From: Acidiferrobacterales bacterium
GTDB taxonomy: Bacteria > Pseudomonadota > Gammaproteobacteria > Acidiferrobacterales > SZUA-150
Assembly (NCBI GenBank): GCA_947258385.1
Contig: CAMYII010000058.1
Coordinates: forward strand, 1 to 42,856
Direction: 5' to 3'
Length of the DNA stretch: 42,856 nucleotides
In this document: one piece after another, positions 34,701 through 42,555 of the stretch
How positions within the stretch are numbered: position 1 is the stretch's first letter
Layout of the letters: the number at the start of each line of letters is the position of its first letter
The notes under the pieces: generated by a model
Seen by the model: only the letters and a program-made list of their open reading frames with translations
Database searches by the model: none
Told to the model about the DNA's origin: nothing
Made by a program: the position numbers and the translations under genes

Positions 34701-35337
34701 CGGCCACGGTCGTATCGCCGCGACCGACCAGTTTCATCAGCGGACTCACCTCATGCGACACCGAGACCTGGGTAAAGCCGAGCTCGCGCGCCAGCCGCGC
34801 GAGCTCGAGCTCGTGTTGGTGATACCGGTACCCATGCATCAACACGATGGCGACCGCCCGAATCCCTGCCTCGTAGGCGGCCTGCAGGTCCACGCGCGCG
34901 CGTTCCGAATTAAGCGGCACGATCTCCTTGCCATCGGCGCTCACCCTTTCCTCCACCTCGATGACCCGCTCGTAGAGCCGTTCGGGCAGGACAATATGGC
35001 GCGCGAACAGATCGGGGCGCTGCTGATTGCCGATGCGGAGCGCGTCACCAAAGCCCCTGGTGATCATCAACACCGTACGCTCGCCCTTGCGCTCCAGCAG
35101 CGCGTTGGTCGCCACCGTGGTGCCCATCCTGACCACATCGATCCGCTCACCCGGAATCGGGTCAGCCGGCGTCAGCCCCAGCAGCGTGCGTATGCCCTGC
35201 AGGGCGGCATCGCGGTAACGCCCGGGGTTGTCCGAGAGCAGTTTGTGGGTCACGACGGAACCGTCCGGACCGCAGCCGACGATATCGGTGAAGGTGCCGC
35301 CGCGATCGATCCAGAATTGCCAGCCTGCTGAGCTCAT
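31708..35337 (-). CDS. Hydantoinase/oxoprolinase family protein, fused HyuA-HyuB
   Basis: The 1209-residue product fuses the two subunits of the ATP-dependent hydantoinase/5-oxoprolinase family. Residues 1 to about 680 are HyuA-like, opening with [14 protein letters not shown] and containing the ATPase motif [17 protein letters not shown]. Residues about 700-1209 are HyuB-like, starting [21 protein letters not shown] and containing [14 protein letters not shown], with the closing ETPGGGGYG. Fused forms resemble 5-oxoprolinase (5-oxoproline plus ATP to glutamate), but N-methylhydantoin and acetophenone enzymes share the fold, so the substrate is open. No pxpBC or transport genes are adjacent. 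AGGGCAGG precedes the start. Confidence 0.88.
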   Translation of the reverse strand: MSSAGWQFWIDRGGTFTDIVGCGPDGSVVTHKLLSDNPGRYRDAALQGIRTLLGLTPADPIPGERIDVVRMGTTVATNALLERKGERTVLMITRGFGDALRIGNQQRPDLFARHIVLPERLYERVIEVEERVSADGKEIVPLNSERARVDLQAAYEAGIRAVAIVLMHGYRYHQHELELARLARELGFTQVSVSHEVSPLMKLVGRGDTTVADAYLSPILRRYVRGIAEELGGTRLLFMQSNGGLVDARWFQGKDSILSGPAGGVVGAARVSEQAGIHQIIGFDMGGTSTDVCHFDGEFERVFDTEVAGVRMRVPMMYIHTVAAGGGSILHFDGSRYRVGPDSAGADPGPVCYRRGGPLTVTDCNVMVGKLVAEFFPKVFGAHGDQPFDAASVREQFSRLAAEIHAATGDRRTPEQVAQGFLEIAVENMANAIRKISVQRGYDVTEYTLCCFGGAGGQHACQVADALGMSRVLMHPYAGVLSAYGMGLAEQRILRERAVEKVLAAGLMESLRAVFAELEREVRAEMLAQGLEPAALLCVRRVHLRYQGTDTPLVVAFTDPAGLVERFEAAHRQRFGFIDERRPLVAEAVSVELIAAQAPMKGVAQANAGGAPGSRAPVPLARVRMYSVNAGRDSTGFVAAPVIDRHHLAPGDTLDGPAIVIEANSTIVVEPGWRAEMDEHGNLLLTRRVPPSGRVSVGTAVDPVRLEIFNNLFMSIAEQMGSALENTSHSVNMKERLDFSCAIFDAAGGLVANAPHVPVHLGSMSESVRSIMLAHAGAMEPGDVYALNAPYHGGTHLPDVTVVTPVFDEAGARILFYVASRGHHADIGGITPGSMPPASRSVHEEGVLIDDFKVVEGGRLRERELLALLRAGPYPARNPQQNVADIRAQIAANEKGVQELRKMVSHFGLPTVRAYMQHVQDNAEESVRRVLDVLHDGRFTGYLDDGSRICVSIAIDKARRRARIDFSGTSAQRPTNFNAPVAVCKAAVLYVFRTLVEDDIPLNAGCLKPLEVIIPRGCMLNPQYPAAVVAGNVETSQCIVDTLYGALGTMAASQGTMNNFTFGDDRWQYYETICGGSGAGPDHDGTDAVQTHMTNSRLTDPEVLEWRFPVLLEEFSVRAGSGGGGAHCGGSGVVRRVRFLQPMTAAILSSRRRVAPHGLHGGRPGVPGRNWVRRSGGEVQELAACDQVTMEVNDEFVIETPGGGGYGGA

Positions 35338-35515
35338 CGCCTGCCCTGTCGGTGACTACGCCTCGTTGGCACATTGACCCAAGCGGGCTCGACCGCCGCG
35401 TCGACCCAGGCGATACCACTTGAGCTGAGCATGACCGCAGGAGGCGGGGCGCATGACGCATTTGAAGAACGCCCTGGGGGGCGTCGAGACACGGTGGGCG
35501 GTCAGTAACATTGAA

Positions 35516-36211
35516 CTAATGTCCGCCCGTCAGTGGCACGAACGCCACGGGTAGAATCTCCTGCTCGCTGATCTGCCCCTGTTGATCTTTTTCCAGCAGC
35601 AACAACGTCTGGGTACCGAACTCCCGACCCACCGGAATGGCCATCCGGCCGCCGGATTTGAGTTGCTCGATGAGGGGCGGCGGCACTATGGTGGCCGCCG
35701 CGGTGACGATAATGGCGTCAAACGGGGCGTGCGCTTCCCAGCCGTGATAGCCATCGCCGATAGAGGCCTCGACATTGGTATAGCCCAGGCGTTCCACGAG
35801 CTCGCGCGCGCGCAGGCCCAGGTTCTCGACGATCTCGATGCTGAAGACCTGCCTGGCCAGCTCGGCGAGGATCGCGGTCTGATAGCCGCACCCCGTCCCC
35901 ACCTCCAGCACGATGTCCTCGGGCTGCAGGCGCAACATATCGGTCATCAGGGCCACGATATAGGGCTGGGAGATGGTCTGCCCGTGGCCGATCGGCAGCG
36001 GCGCATTGCGGTAGGCCTGACCCCGCATATCGGGCGGCACGAACTCGTGGCGCGGCACTTTCGCGAGCGCCGCCATCACCCGTTCATCCAGGGCCTTGCG
36101 GCCGGTATAGAAGTAGGTGTCTCTGACGTCGGCCTCGATTTCCTGCACCATGCGGGCGCGGCGTTCCGCCAATTCGGACGCGGTCACATCGGATTGCTCG
36201 CCGAGTGTCAT
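35516..36211 (-). CDS. pcm: Protein-L-isoaspartate O-methyltransferase
   Basis: Pcm methylates isoaspartyl residues that arise in ageing proteins, starting their repair. The 231-residue product has the SAM-binding motif LEVGTGCGY at 102-110, the upstream NAPLPIGHGQTISQPYIVA segment typical of the family, and later motifs DAIIVTAAA and GGRMAIPVG. It is slightly longer than E. coli Pcm at the N terminus. It stands between the hydantoinase and FetB-like genes on the same strand, about 120 bp after the latter. Confidence 0.94.
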   Translation of the reverse strand: MTLGEQSDVTASELAERRARMVQEIEADVRDTYFYTGRKALDERVMAALAKVPRHEFVPPDMRGQAYRNAPLPIGHGQTISQPYIVALMTDMLRLQPEDIVLEVGTGCGYQTAILAELARQVFSIEIVENLGLRARELVERLGYTNVEASIGDGYHGWEAHAPFDAIIVTAAATIVPPPLIEQLKSGGRMAIPVGREFGTQTLLLLEKDQQGQISEQEILPVAFVPLTGGH

Positions 36212-36332
36212 AGGCTATGTTCTCCGCCCCGGCCAATACCGGTAGGGACACCATGATATCTGACTTGCGCCCGCCACATCCAACACCGCCCGAATCGCCC
36301 GCCTGCCGGCGCCCCAGGGGCTTGTGACGGCG

Positions 36333-37124
36333 CTAACGCAGCCGTTCCAGGCGCAGGCGGTGGCGCTCGTCGAACAACCGCCGTGTTGTCAACCATACGG
36401 CGCCCATGGTGCCGAAACCGGTCCCGGCGGCGATCATGAACATGATCAGGATCTGGTATTTGACGGCCTCCAGCGGCGGCGTCCCGGAGAGGATCTGACC
36501 GGTCATCATGCCGGGCAGGCTGACAATCCCGGCCGCGGCCATGGCGTTGATAATGGGGATCATGCCGGTACGCATGCTCTCATGACGAATGTCCTCGACC
36601 GCGCGCCGCCAGCTCTGCCCCAATAGCAGACGCGCCTCGATCACCCCGCGCCGGTCCCAGGCGGTTTGCAGTAATCGGTCCATGCCCAAGGTAATGCCGT
36701 TCATGGTATTGCCGAGCATCATCCCGAGCATGGGAATGGCGTATTGTGGCTGGTACCAAGGTTCAACGCCGACAATGACGGTCAGCGCCAACACCGTGAT
36801 ACAGAAGGTGGAGAGGAACATGGAGCCGGTACCGACGCCATAGCCCCACCATCCGGCCAGGCGGCGCTTCTGCCGTACCATGACCTCGCGCCCGGCGATC
36901 AGCAACATCGCCGTTGCCAACAATACCACCCACATAAGATGCACATGGGCGAACAGGGCCTTGAGTACCAGGCCGATCAATAACAATTGCACCGTCGTGC
37001 GCAGCGCGGCGATCAGCAACACTTTACTGACACCGAGGCGCATCTGCATGGACAGCCCGGCAAGGACCACCACAAGCGTTGCCGCCATGGCCAGATCAAA
37101 AGGGCTTAACGTGATAATGCTCAT
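36333..37124 (-). CDS. fetB: ABC transporter permease, FetB/YbbM family
   Basis: This 263-residue membrane protein belongs to the UPF0014 (YbbM/FetB) family, with about six to seven hydrophobic helices and the family segment PQYAIPMLGMMLGNTMNGITLGMDRL. In E. coli FetAB is implicated in iron export and resistance to oxidative stress. It overlaps the ATPase gene by 4 bp (ATGA), so the two are co-translated and probably form one exporter. The metal is inferred from E. coli only. Confidence 0.85.
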   Translation of the reverse strand: MSIITLSPFDLAMAATLVVVLAGLSMQMRLGVSKVLLIAALRTTVQLLLIGLVLKALFAHVHLMWVVLLATAMLLIAGREVMVRQKRRLAGWWGYGVGTGSMFLSTFCITVLALTVIVGVEPWYQPQYAIPMLGMMLGNTMNGITLGMDRLLQTAWDRRGVIEARLLLGQSWRRAVEDIRHESMRTGMIPIINAMAAAGIVSLPGMMTGQILSGTPPLEAVKYQILIMFMIAAGTGFGTMGAVWLTTRRLFDERHRLRLERLR

Positions 37125-37720
37125 AGCGTGCCCTTGGCCAGCTTGCCCCCAACAATACGGAAATGCCGGTCCGCCACTCGGCGCATCTGCCCCGGATCGT
37201 GGCTGACCCAGAGCACGGGTATGTGCCGGGTGCGCCGCTCATCGGCGATAAACCGTTCCACCCGGCGCACGTTCTCCGGGTCCAGGCTGGCGGTCGGCTC
37301 ATCCAACAACAAGGCAGTCGGGCGCTGGCAAAACAGGCGTAAGAGCGCCAGCCGCTGGCGCTCGCCGGTCGACAGGCGGTTAATCTGCCAGGCCATTACC
37401 TCGGGCTTGAAACCCAGACGTTGCATGCAATCACTATCCTGACCCTGGAAGTGCTCGCCCACGGTGTCATACCACCATTGGCTTTCGGCCGGTAACAGCC
37501 CCACCTGTCGCCGCCAGCGCGGCGCGCTCATCGCGCTGCAGGGCTGGTCATCGAGCGACACTTCGCCCTCGTGCGGGTCGAGATCGGCAATTGCGCGCAA
37601 CAACAGGCTCTTGCCGGCACCCGACTCACCGCTCAGACACACGCACTCGCCGGGATCGATTGTCAGGCTCACCGGCCCCACACCGTCGCGGCTGAGGTTG
37701 TCGATCTTCAATTTACTCAC
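37121..37720 (-). CDS. fetA: ABC transporter ATP-binding protein, FetA/YbbL family
   Basis: This 199-residue ATPase has Walker A GESGAGKSLLL, a signature LSTGERQRLALLR and Walker B ALLLDEPTASLD, followed by the H-loop WVSHD. Its small size and its overlap with the FetB-like permease match the YbbL/FetA type. The start is GTG at 37720. It begins the fetAB pair, divergent from the HIT gene. Confidence 0.88.
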   Translation of the reverse strand: MSKLKIDNLSRDGVGPVSLTIDPGECVCLSGESGAGKSLLLRAIADLDPHEGEVSLDDQPCSAMSAPRWRRQVGLLPAESQWWYDTVGEHFQGQDSDCMQRLGFKPEVMAWQINRLSTGERQRLALLRLFCQRPTALLLDEPTASLDPENVRRVERFIADERRTRHIPVLWVSHDPGQMRRVADRHFRIVGGKLAKGTL

Positions 37721-37911
37721 TTTTTATCTACTGTCGGCTTGCTCGTTCCGGACGCGAACCCTAATACGGGGGGCGTCGAAGCGTGACGTTATTTGCCCGG
37801 CTGGACTGTAAGTATGATAATACCGTGCAGACAGTCGTGATCTGTACCAGGCAGGCTTAGGCGGCCTGCACAGTATACCGTTTCTGCAACCCACTATGGA
37901 GCCCCGCCACC

Positions 37912-38256
37912 ATGACGGACTGCCTGTTCTGCAAAATGGTCAATGGCGACATCAAGCCGGATACCGTTTATGAAGACGACGACGTGCTGGCCTTTCGCGA
38001 CATCAACCCCCAGGCCCCGGTCCATGTCCTGGTCGTCCCCAAGACCCATATCGCCACCCTCAACGACCTGGACCCGGCGCATGCCCCCCTTATCGGTAAG
38101 CTCTACCTCGCCGCGCAGAAGATCGCCAATGACGAGGGCGTCGCCGAGCGGGGCTACCGGACCTTGATCAACTGCAATGCAGAGGCCGGGCAGAGCGTGT
38201 TTCATATCCACTTGCACCTGCTCGCCGGGCGGGCGATGGGGTGGCCGCCGGGTTGA
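37912..38256 (+). CDS. hinT: HIT family purine nucleoside phosphoramidase (HinT-like)
   Basis: The 114-residue protein is a histidine-triad hydrolase of the HinT type. The triad HIHLH falls at 98-102 (QSVFHIHLHLLAGRAMGWPPG). C4 and C7 in DCLFC, with the N-terminal FRDINPQAPVHVLVVPK segment, are usual in bacterial members. HinT hydrolyses AMP-lysine and related phosphoramidates. It is divergent from fetA and followed by the large repeat element. Confidence 0.94.
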   Translation: MTDCLFCKMVNGDIKPDTVYEDDDVLAFRDINPQAPVHVLVVPKTHIATLNDLDPAHAPLIGKLYLAAQKIANDEGVAERGYRTLINCNAEAGQSVFHIHLHLLAGRAMGWPPG

Positions 38257-38416
38257 TCTTTGTGTCGCGTACGCGACGGTTAAACTCTGTTAATGGGATT
38301 CCGCGCCCATACGACGGGTGAGTTTGAAAGAAATTTTTAATAGCGGGGACCGGCACACTCCCCCGGAGCACTAGGCATCCGGTAAGTACGAGTGGAACGG
38401 GAGTGGTTTTGTCTCG

Positions 38417-39127
38417 CCGCTGGCGAATTAAAAGGCTATTAGCGGGGTCCGGCCCCCACACGGCCGGCTACTTTCTTTGTTTGCGCAAAGAAAGTAGCCA
38501 AAGAAAGCGCCCCCGGAGACTTGCCCGACCACTCATCGATACTCGATGAGTGGTCGGGTACCCTGCGCTGCTCGCAAGAAGCGGCGCTCGCTAACTCGGA
38601 CCCAAACACTCAATTAAAATACAATTGAGTGTTTGGGCTGCCTCGGCCAAGAGCTCGCGTGGTCTCCGCTTCTTGCTCCGCTGCTCGGCGGCGTCTAACG
38701 GGAGGGAAAAGCTACGCAGTACCGAGGTTTGAAGAACCGTCAGCGCCATTTGATCGGTACAGTAAAATACGTGTCTTAGCTGTACCCTTAAATTCGGTCT
38801 ACGGAATGGGAAACGACGAGATGATGTGGTTTTCATCCCGTCAGCCCTCGCTGAGGCCGCTCCGCGCATCCCTGCGCTCTCGCGGCACTGGTACTTCCGT
38901 GTACGGCGTACCGGAGAAAAACCGGGATCAGCGCGAGCTCTTGGCCGAGGCAATTGCGCGTTTTTTTGCGCAATCCGAGTTAGCGAGCGCCCTGGTTTTT
39001 CGAGGAACGGAGGCGACCGCGCGAGAAGCGCGGCGAGGGCTCGGGGGTCCTTTCTTTGCGCCGCTTTCTTTGGACAAGCAAAGAAAGCGGCCCGTCGTAC
39101 GGGGGCGGAACCCCGTTAGTAGCATTT
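38417..39127 (+). repeat. Multi-hairpin composite repeat, copy B (complete)
   Basis: This complete element has two inverted arms around a core. Left arm 38417-38705 carries stems 38444-38447/38453-38456, 38466-38479/38486-38499 (14 bp), 38524-38539/38543-38558 (16 bp) and 38601-38615/38623-38637 (15 bp). The core of about 125 bp holds GGTACAG (38756) facing CTGTACC (38780). Right arm 38830-39127 carries stems 38953-38959/38968-38974, 39017-39022/39028-39033, 39060-39072/39079-39091, 39091-39095/39099-39103 and 39102-39105/39111-39114. The two arms and copy A share the sequence between hairpins, such as GAGTTAGCGAGCGCC, but each hairpin has different, still complementary, bases. Open frames across it are read-throughs of these palindromes and not genes. 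Confidence 0.85.
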
Positions 39128-39155
39128 ATCATCGCGATAGCGACACAAAAACCTG

Positions 39156-39698
39156 ATGAATATTATCTATCCAATCGAACAGCTCATCACGCTGAAAGAC
39201 AAGGCTTTTGCTCTGCGGTTTGCGCAAGAGGCCGCCCCACTTATAGCGGTCACCGATCGGATAGTGTACGAAATAACAAAAGAAGGCCTGCTGCTCAAAG
39301 GCATGTCAGAACCCGACCTGGAAGAAGCGGTTAAAACCCTCAGGGAAAACTATGATGACAAGCTAATAACACACGAACCAGAAATAAAATATATTCTCGA
39401 ACCTGAACTCCTGGAGCCCATCATGACCGTAAGCGTAACAACGCCGGAGGAGTTCATGGGCTCGGTATGTGCGGACCTGAGCGAACGACGCGGAACGATA
39501 GTCGCCATGGCAGATCAGGATGGGAAGAAAATCATTACGGCTGATGTACCTTTAGTCGAGATGCTGGGCTACTCAAGCGCATTACGCACACTGACATACG
39601 GTGAAGGCGTTTTCTCTATCACTTTTAAACATTACCAACCGGCACCCCAGGGACCGGGCCCCGGTCCACGCGGCGCCTCAGCCGCGGGGGTCGCTTAA
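39156..39698 (+). CDS. EF-G domain III plus domain V mini-protein
   Basis: The 180-residue product consists of two ferredoxin-like domains of elongation factor G. Residues about 1-80 resemble EF-G domain III (ITKEGLLLKGMSEPDLEEAVKTL, compare the LIGGMGELHLE segment of EF-G). Residues 86-163 match domain V closely (LLEPIMTVSVTTPEEFMGSV, ADLSERRGTIVAMADQDGK, and ADVPLVEMLGYSSALRTLTYGEG). The GTPase domain, domain II and domain IV, which enters the decoding centre, are all missing; III runs straight into V. A Gly/Pro/Ala tail follows. No strong Shine-Dalgarno is seen. It begins 29 bp after the repeat element and is followed by an XRE regulator gene. Function is unknown; it could bind the ribosome near the factor site. 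Confidence 0.75.
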   Translation: MNIIYPIEQLITLKDKAFALRFAQEAAPLIAVTDRIVYEITKEGLLLKGMSEPDLEEAVKTLRENYDDKLITHEPEIKYILEPELLEPIMTVSVTTPEEFMGSVCADLSERRGTIVAMADQDGKKIITADVPLVEMLGYSSALRTLTYGEGVFSITFKHYQPAPQGPGPGPRGASAAGVA

Positions 39699-39853
39699 CA
39701 AGGTATTTGACTCACGAACCGGCCTAATCAACAATGCAGTTCTCCATCAAGGGAGGTGTCGGGATGCCGTATTGACGCAGATCTCAAGCGGATCTCGATC
39801 GTTACAGCGGCACGCTTGCAATGGATTATCAAGAAAAAACAAGGAGATAGACA

Positions 39854-40198
39854 ATGGCTGTTAAACCCGCGAGGCAAACAAGGCAGGGAGGGCAAGCCAA
39901 ACGCACCCGCCGACTGCTGGCGCAGAAGCTCAAACTGCTGCGCTTCACCCGCGGCTGGTCGCAGGAGGTCCTGGCGGAGCTCAGCGGCCTGCACCGCAGC
40001 TACATCAGCGAGATCGAACGCCAGCAGATCAACGTCAGCCTTGATAATCTTGAAAAACTGGCCGGAGCCTTTGACCTCAACGTCTCCGAACTCCTCCGCG
40101 CGCCGAGCCTCGAGGATTTGCAGGACCGCTTCGAGGATTTCGGCATCAAGGAGCCACGGGGTCACTACGGGCCCATGGCGCTGGAAACGGTGCATTGA
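39854..40198 (+). CDS. XRE family transcriptional regulator
   Basis: This 114-residue DNA-binding protein has a Cro/C1-type helix-turn-helix at about 25-80 (LKLLRFTRGWSQEVLAELSG, then LHRSYISEIERQQINVSLDN). A basic N-terminal tail and a short acidic C-terminal extension (LEDLQDRFEDFGIKEPRG) flank it. AAGGAG precedes the start. It is convergent with the DUF5666 gene and 155 bp after the EF-G-like gene. A 32-base stretch of its 3' end (40134-40165) is repeated exactly at the right edge of the window. Targets are unknown. Confidence 0.9.
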   Translation: MAVKPARQTRQGGQAKRTRRLLAQKLKLLRFTRGWSQEVLAELSGLHRSYISEIERQQINVSLDNLEKLAGAFDLNVSELLRAPSLEDLQDRFEDFGIKEPRGHYGPMALETVH

Positions 40199-40230
40199 GA
40201 CAAGACGCCGCCTCGGACGGCATTTCATGC

Positions 40231-40263
40231 AAAAAAAACGGCGGCCAGTCTCTGGCCGCCGTT
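40231..40263 (-). terminator. Strong rho-independent terminator for the DUF6502-DUF5666 operon
   Basis: AACGGCGGCCAG (40237-40248) pairs perfectly with CTGGCCGCCGTT (40252-40263) around TCT. On the minus strand it is followed by eight T residues (40238-40231), so it ends the lipoprotein transcript 23 bp after that stop. It could also stop the convergent XRE transcript. Confidence 0.88.
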
Positions 40264-40285
40264 GCCCACACAGCTTAAGGGAGGC

Positions 40286-41686
40286 TCAGTCTTCCAGCTC
40301 GGCATCCGTCCAGGTAATCACCACACCGGATAGCGTCCCTTTGACTTTCACCTGCCTGCCCTGTTGCAAGGCGGCGAAAAACTCGGCCTCGCTGATCCCG
40401 AGGTCGTTTTCATCCTGAAAACTCAAGCCCGCAGTACTAATCGTCGTGCCAAGAATCTCCACGGTTTGGCCCGTTTCACTAAAGCTATTTACCGGCCCGC
40501 GCAATATGGCATCGATATCGGGGCTACGTTCATCTAGACGTGTCGCAAGGACCGTATTCGCGCCGCTGGGAAAAGCACGAAGGCGTACGTGCGTGCCATC
40601 GGCAAAGTCGGTCGCGAAATCATCGGTTGTAGAATTGATTTCCGTGGCACTGTCCACTGTTATGGTGATCCCGGTCATGCCTTCTAACTGAAACGTGTTA
40701 CCGGAGAGCCCGGTGATATCACCCTCCATGCGCACACTGTCGCGCAGTGAGACCTCGACCGCCTGCAAGATACCGCCGGACAATTGCCCCTCGACCTCGA
40801 CCTTGATCCCCTCGATCAGGAAACCGGCGTTGCCGATCTTGAATACCGTCGAGGCGTCGGTATGGACCTCCTGTCCCGCGACGAAAAACACCAGGTCGGG
40901 GCTGGTGCCCGAGAGGTCCTTGACATAGCCCTCGACTTCGGCCTCGGGCGCATTGGCGGCATCAAGACCCTCGGCCTCCACCTTGGTGGCACTTATCGCC
41001 GTCAAGGGCGGCGTTATCGGGTTAGCCTTCACCTCAACCAGGCTGCCTTCCGTAGGACCGCCAGGAAGATCAGAGAGGTCCGCGCCACTGTAAGTGACGG
41101 TCAAGGCGCCGATATCAAAGGTGGTGGCTGTTACGCTGCCCGTGTTGATATATCCCTTGACCTTGTTCTCCACCAAGCCGCTCTTTTCTTCGACGTATGT
41201 CGCAATCACCACGCCACCCGGCTTGACCAGACCGCTGATCTCAACCTCCGACGTGCCGGGCGTCAGATCGGCGAGCACATCACCGCCGCCTAACGTGGAA
41301 ATGATCGCCGCGTCATCCAGGCGTACGGTCTGACCCATCACCGTCATCGTCGTCGTACTGAGCACGTCGTCCACTATACCCTTGATGGCGGTCTCAGCCT
41401 TGACTGTGTTCGCGCTGCCCGTATCGCCGGAAATGCCGCCGCTGACCTCCACCGCCATGCCTTCGACCTGTGACTCGCTGACCACCTGGCCATCCAGGGT
41501 AATGCTCGCCCCGGTCGTATCGAACTCAACGCCGTTGACGAACACACTGCCGAGTTTGGTCACGGTCCCTGCCGATACATCGGGACTGGCCGTGACACCG
41601 GTTCCCCCGGTACCGCCGCCGCATGACGCCACCATGAGCGTCATGACAACCAGCAATATTAGTTTACGAAATAATGAATTGTTCAT
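40286..41686 (-). CDS. DUF5666-repeat lipoprotein
   Basis: The 466-residue product has a lipoprotein signal (LVVMTLMVASC, lipidated C22) followed by a Gly/Thr-rich stretch, then a series of beta-rich repeats of the DUF5666 type. The recurring pattern includes KLGSVFVNGVEFDTTGASI near the start and repeated VEVEG/VEVSG-type segments such as GMAVEVSGGI and GIKVEVEGQL. No enzyme motif is seen. It is probably a surface or periplasmic lipoprotein with several OB-like or all-beta modules. It starts 2 bp after the upstream DUF6502 gene with GGAG 8 bases before the ATG, so the two form an operon ended by a strong terminator. Function is unknown. Confidence 0.85.
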   Translation of the reverse strand: MNNSLFRKLILLVVMTLMVASCGGGTGGTGVTASPDVSAGTVTKLGSVFVNGVEFDTTGASITLDGQVVSESQVEGMAVEVSGGISGDTGSANTVKAETAIKGIVDDVLSTTTMTVMGQTVRLDDAAIISTLGGGDVLADLTPGTSEVEISGLVKPGGVVIATYVEEKSGLVENKVKGYINTGSVTATTFDIGALTVTYSGADLSDLPGGPTEGSLVEVKANPITPPLTAISATKVEAEGLDAANAPEAEVEGYVKDLSGTSPDLVFFVAGQEVHTDASTVFKIGNAGFLIEGIKVEVEGQLSGGILQAVEVSLRDSVRMEGDITGLSGNTFQLEGMTGITITVDSATEINSTTDDFATDFADGTHVRLRAFPSGANTVLATRLDERSPDIDAILRGPVNSFSETGQTVEILGTTISTAGLSFQDENDLGISEAEFFAALQQGRQVKVKGTLSGVVITWTDAELED

Positions 41687-41688
41687 GA

Positions 41689-42519
41689 TTACGTCTCCTG
41701 TGGTGCCGCTTCTTCAAAGTAATACACACCGATACCGACCGGCTTGCGCCCGGTACCACTAACCTTGGGATTGGTATCTCTGTCGTGTTGCGCCATCCAA
41801 CGATCTAGGGTCTCGATCAACGCCTGGCCGTGTTCCTCGGTCATGGCGCGCAATTCCTCGATGGCCTCATCCGGCAAGTTGTCGTAGAACACCTTGCGCT
41901 GAAACATGGGCTGGGTGGTTTTACCATCCAAATTGTGATCAATGGTCGCGATCAGCCCCGCGACATCGGTGCCGAGGATGCCCAGTTTCTCAATCTCACC
42001 GCTGCTGGGAATATAGGAACGGGCGCACAATCGAATGCGTCCTTCCTCGAGATGCTCCACCGCCCCGACCCGGACCAGTTCATCCAGGATGGCACGGGTC
42101 GGTACATCGCCGCTGAATTCCTTGACCAGTTCACTGAAACTGGGGCTGGCGCCCTCCACTGGCAATACGGCCGGTCGCCCTTTGGCATTTTGAAAGCGCG
42201 CCTCGCGCACCCAGGCACTAATGACACGCGCGGCGCGGTTATAGCGTTCACCGGCTCCGGCATCGTCTGGAACATTCAGATTCATCACTCTGGAAACCTC
42301 CTTGCGCGACAGGCCGGTAATAATCGACGCGCGCGACACCGTCTGCTTCCGCCCGGGAACGTCGAATTCCTGCATCGCGACATCCACATACACCCGCTTG
42401 GCCAGATCCGCGAACGCCCCATAGGACATGCCATTACGCATCAGGACCCGCACCAAGGGACGGAATAACTTGATTACGGCCGCTGCTAAGGCCTGCGTCT
42501 GGGTCTGGCTGTTGTCCAT
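41689..42519 (-). CDS. DUF6502 family protein, probable winged-helix regulator
   Basis: The 276-residue product belongs to the DUF6502 family. The N-terminal half (VIKLFRPLVRVLMRNGMSYGAFADLAKRVYVDVA, then TVSRASIITGLSRKEVSRVM) looks like a helix-turn-helix unit. The C-terminal part has FYDNLPDEAIEELRAMTEEHG and ends in an aromatic-acidic tail. It sits directly upstream of the DUF5666 lipoprotein. I chose ATG 42519; the frame is open to 42585 (GTG), and an ATG in that stretch has a weak G-rich site. The choice rests on a near-consensus promoter whose start point would fall at or next to this ATG. It probably regulates its own operon through the palindrome at its start. Confidence 0.75.
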   Translation of the reverse strand: MDNSQTQTQALAAAVIKLFRPLVRVLMRNGMSYGAFADLAKRVYVDVAMQEFDVPGRKQTVSRASIITGLSRKEVSRVMNLNVPDDAGAGERYNRAARVISAWVREARFQNAKGRPAVLPVEGASPSFSELVKEFSGDVPTRAILDELVRVGAVEHLEEGRIRLCARSYIPSSGEIEKLGILGTDVAGLIATIDHNLDGKTTQPMFQRKVFYDNLPDEAIEELRAMTEEHGQALIETLDRWMAQHDRDTNPKVSGTGRKPVGIGVYYFEEAAPQET

Positions 42520-42555
42520 ATTTGGGAATATATTCCCAAATATTGTTTTTGTCAA
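42518..42555 (-). promoter_or_regulatory. Sigma70 promoter with 26-bp palindromic operator, likely leaderless
   Basis: On the minus strand TTGACA (42555-42550) and TATATT (42532-42527) are separated by exactly 17 bp. A perfect 26-bp palindrome (42518-42543, half site ATATTTGGGAATA) covers the end of the spacer, the -10 box and the first bases of the ATG at 42519. The expected transcription start, 7 bases beyond the -10, is at or beside the A of that ATG. Confidence 0.75.

Noticed and set aside
34150-35331. 393-codon plus-strand frame opposite the hydantoinase gene
   Set aside because: It mirrors codon bias of the real gene on the other strand, with no recognisable motif or ribosome site.
38417-39127. 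CRISPR array or attachment site in the repeat region
   Set aside because: Repeats are inverted and of unequal spacing, there are no regular spacers, no cas genes and no integrase; tRNA-Lys is 27 kb away with no partial duplicate seen.
38591-39156. Open frames up to 175 codons across the repeat at 38591-39156
   Set aside because: They coincide with the multi-hairpin repeat; both strands are open because of palindromic G+C-rich sequence, not coding selection.
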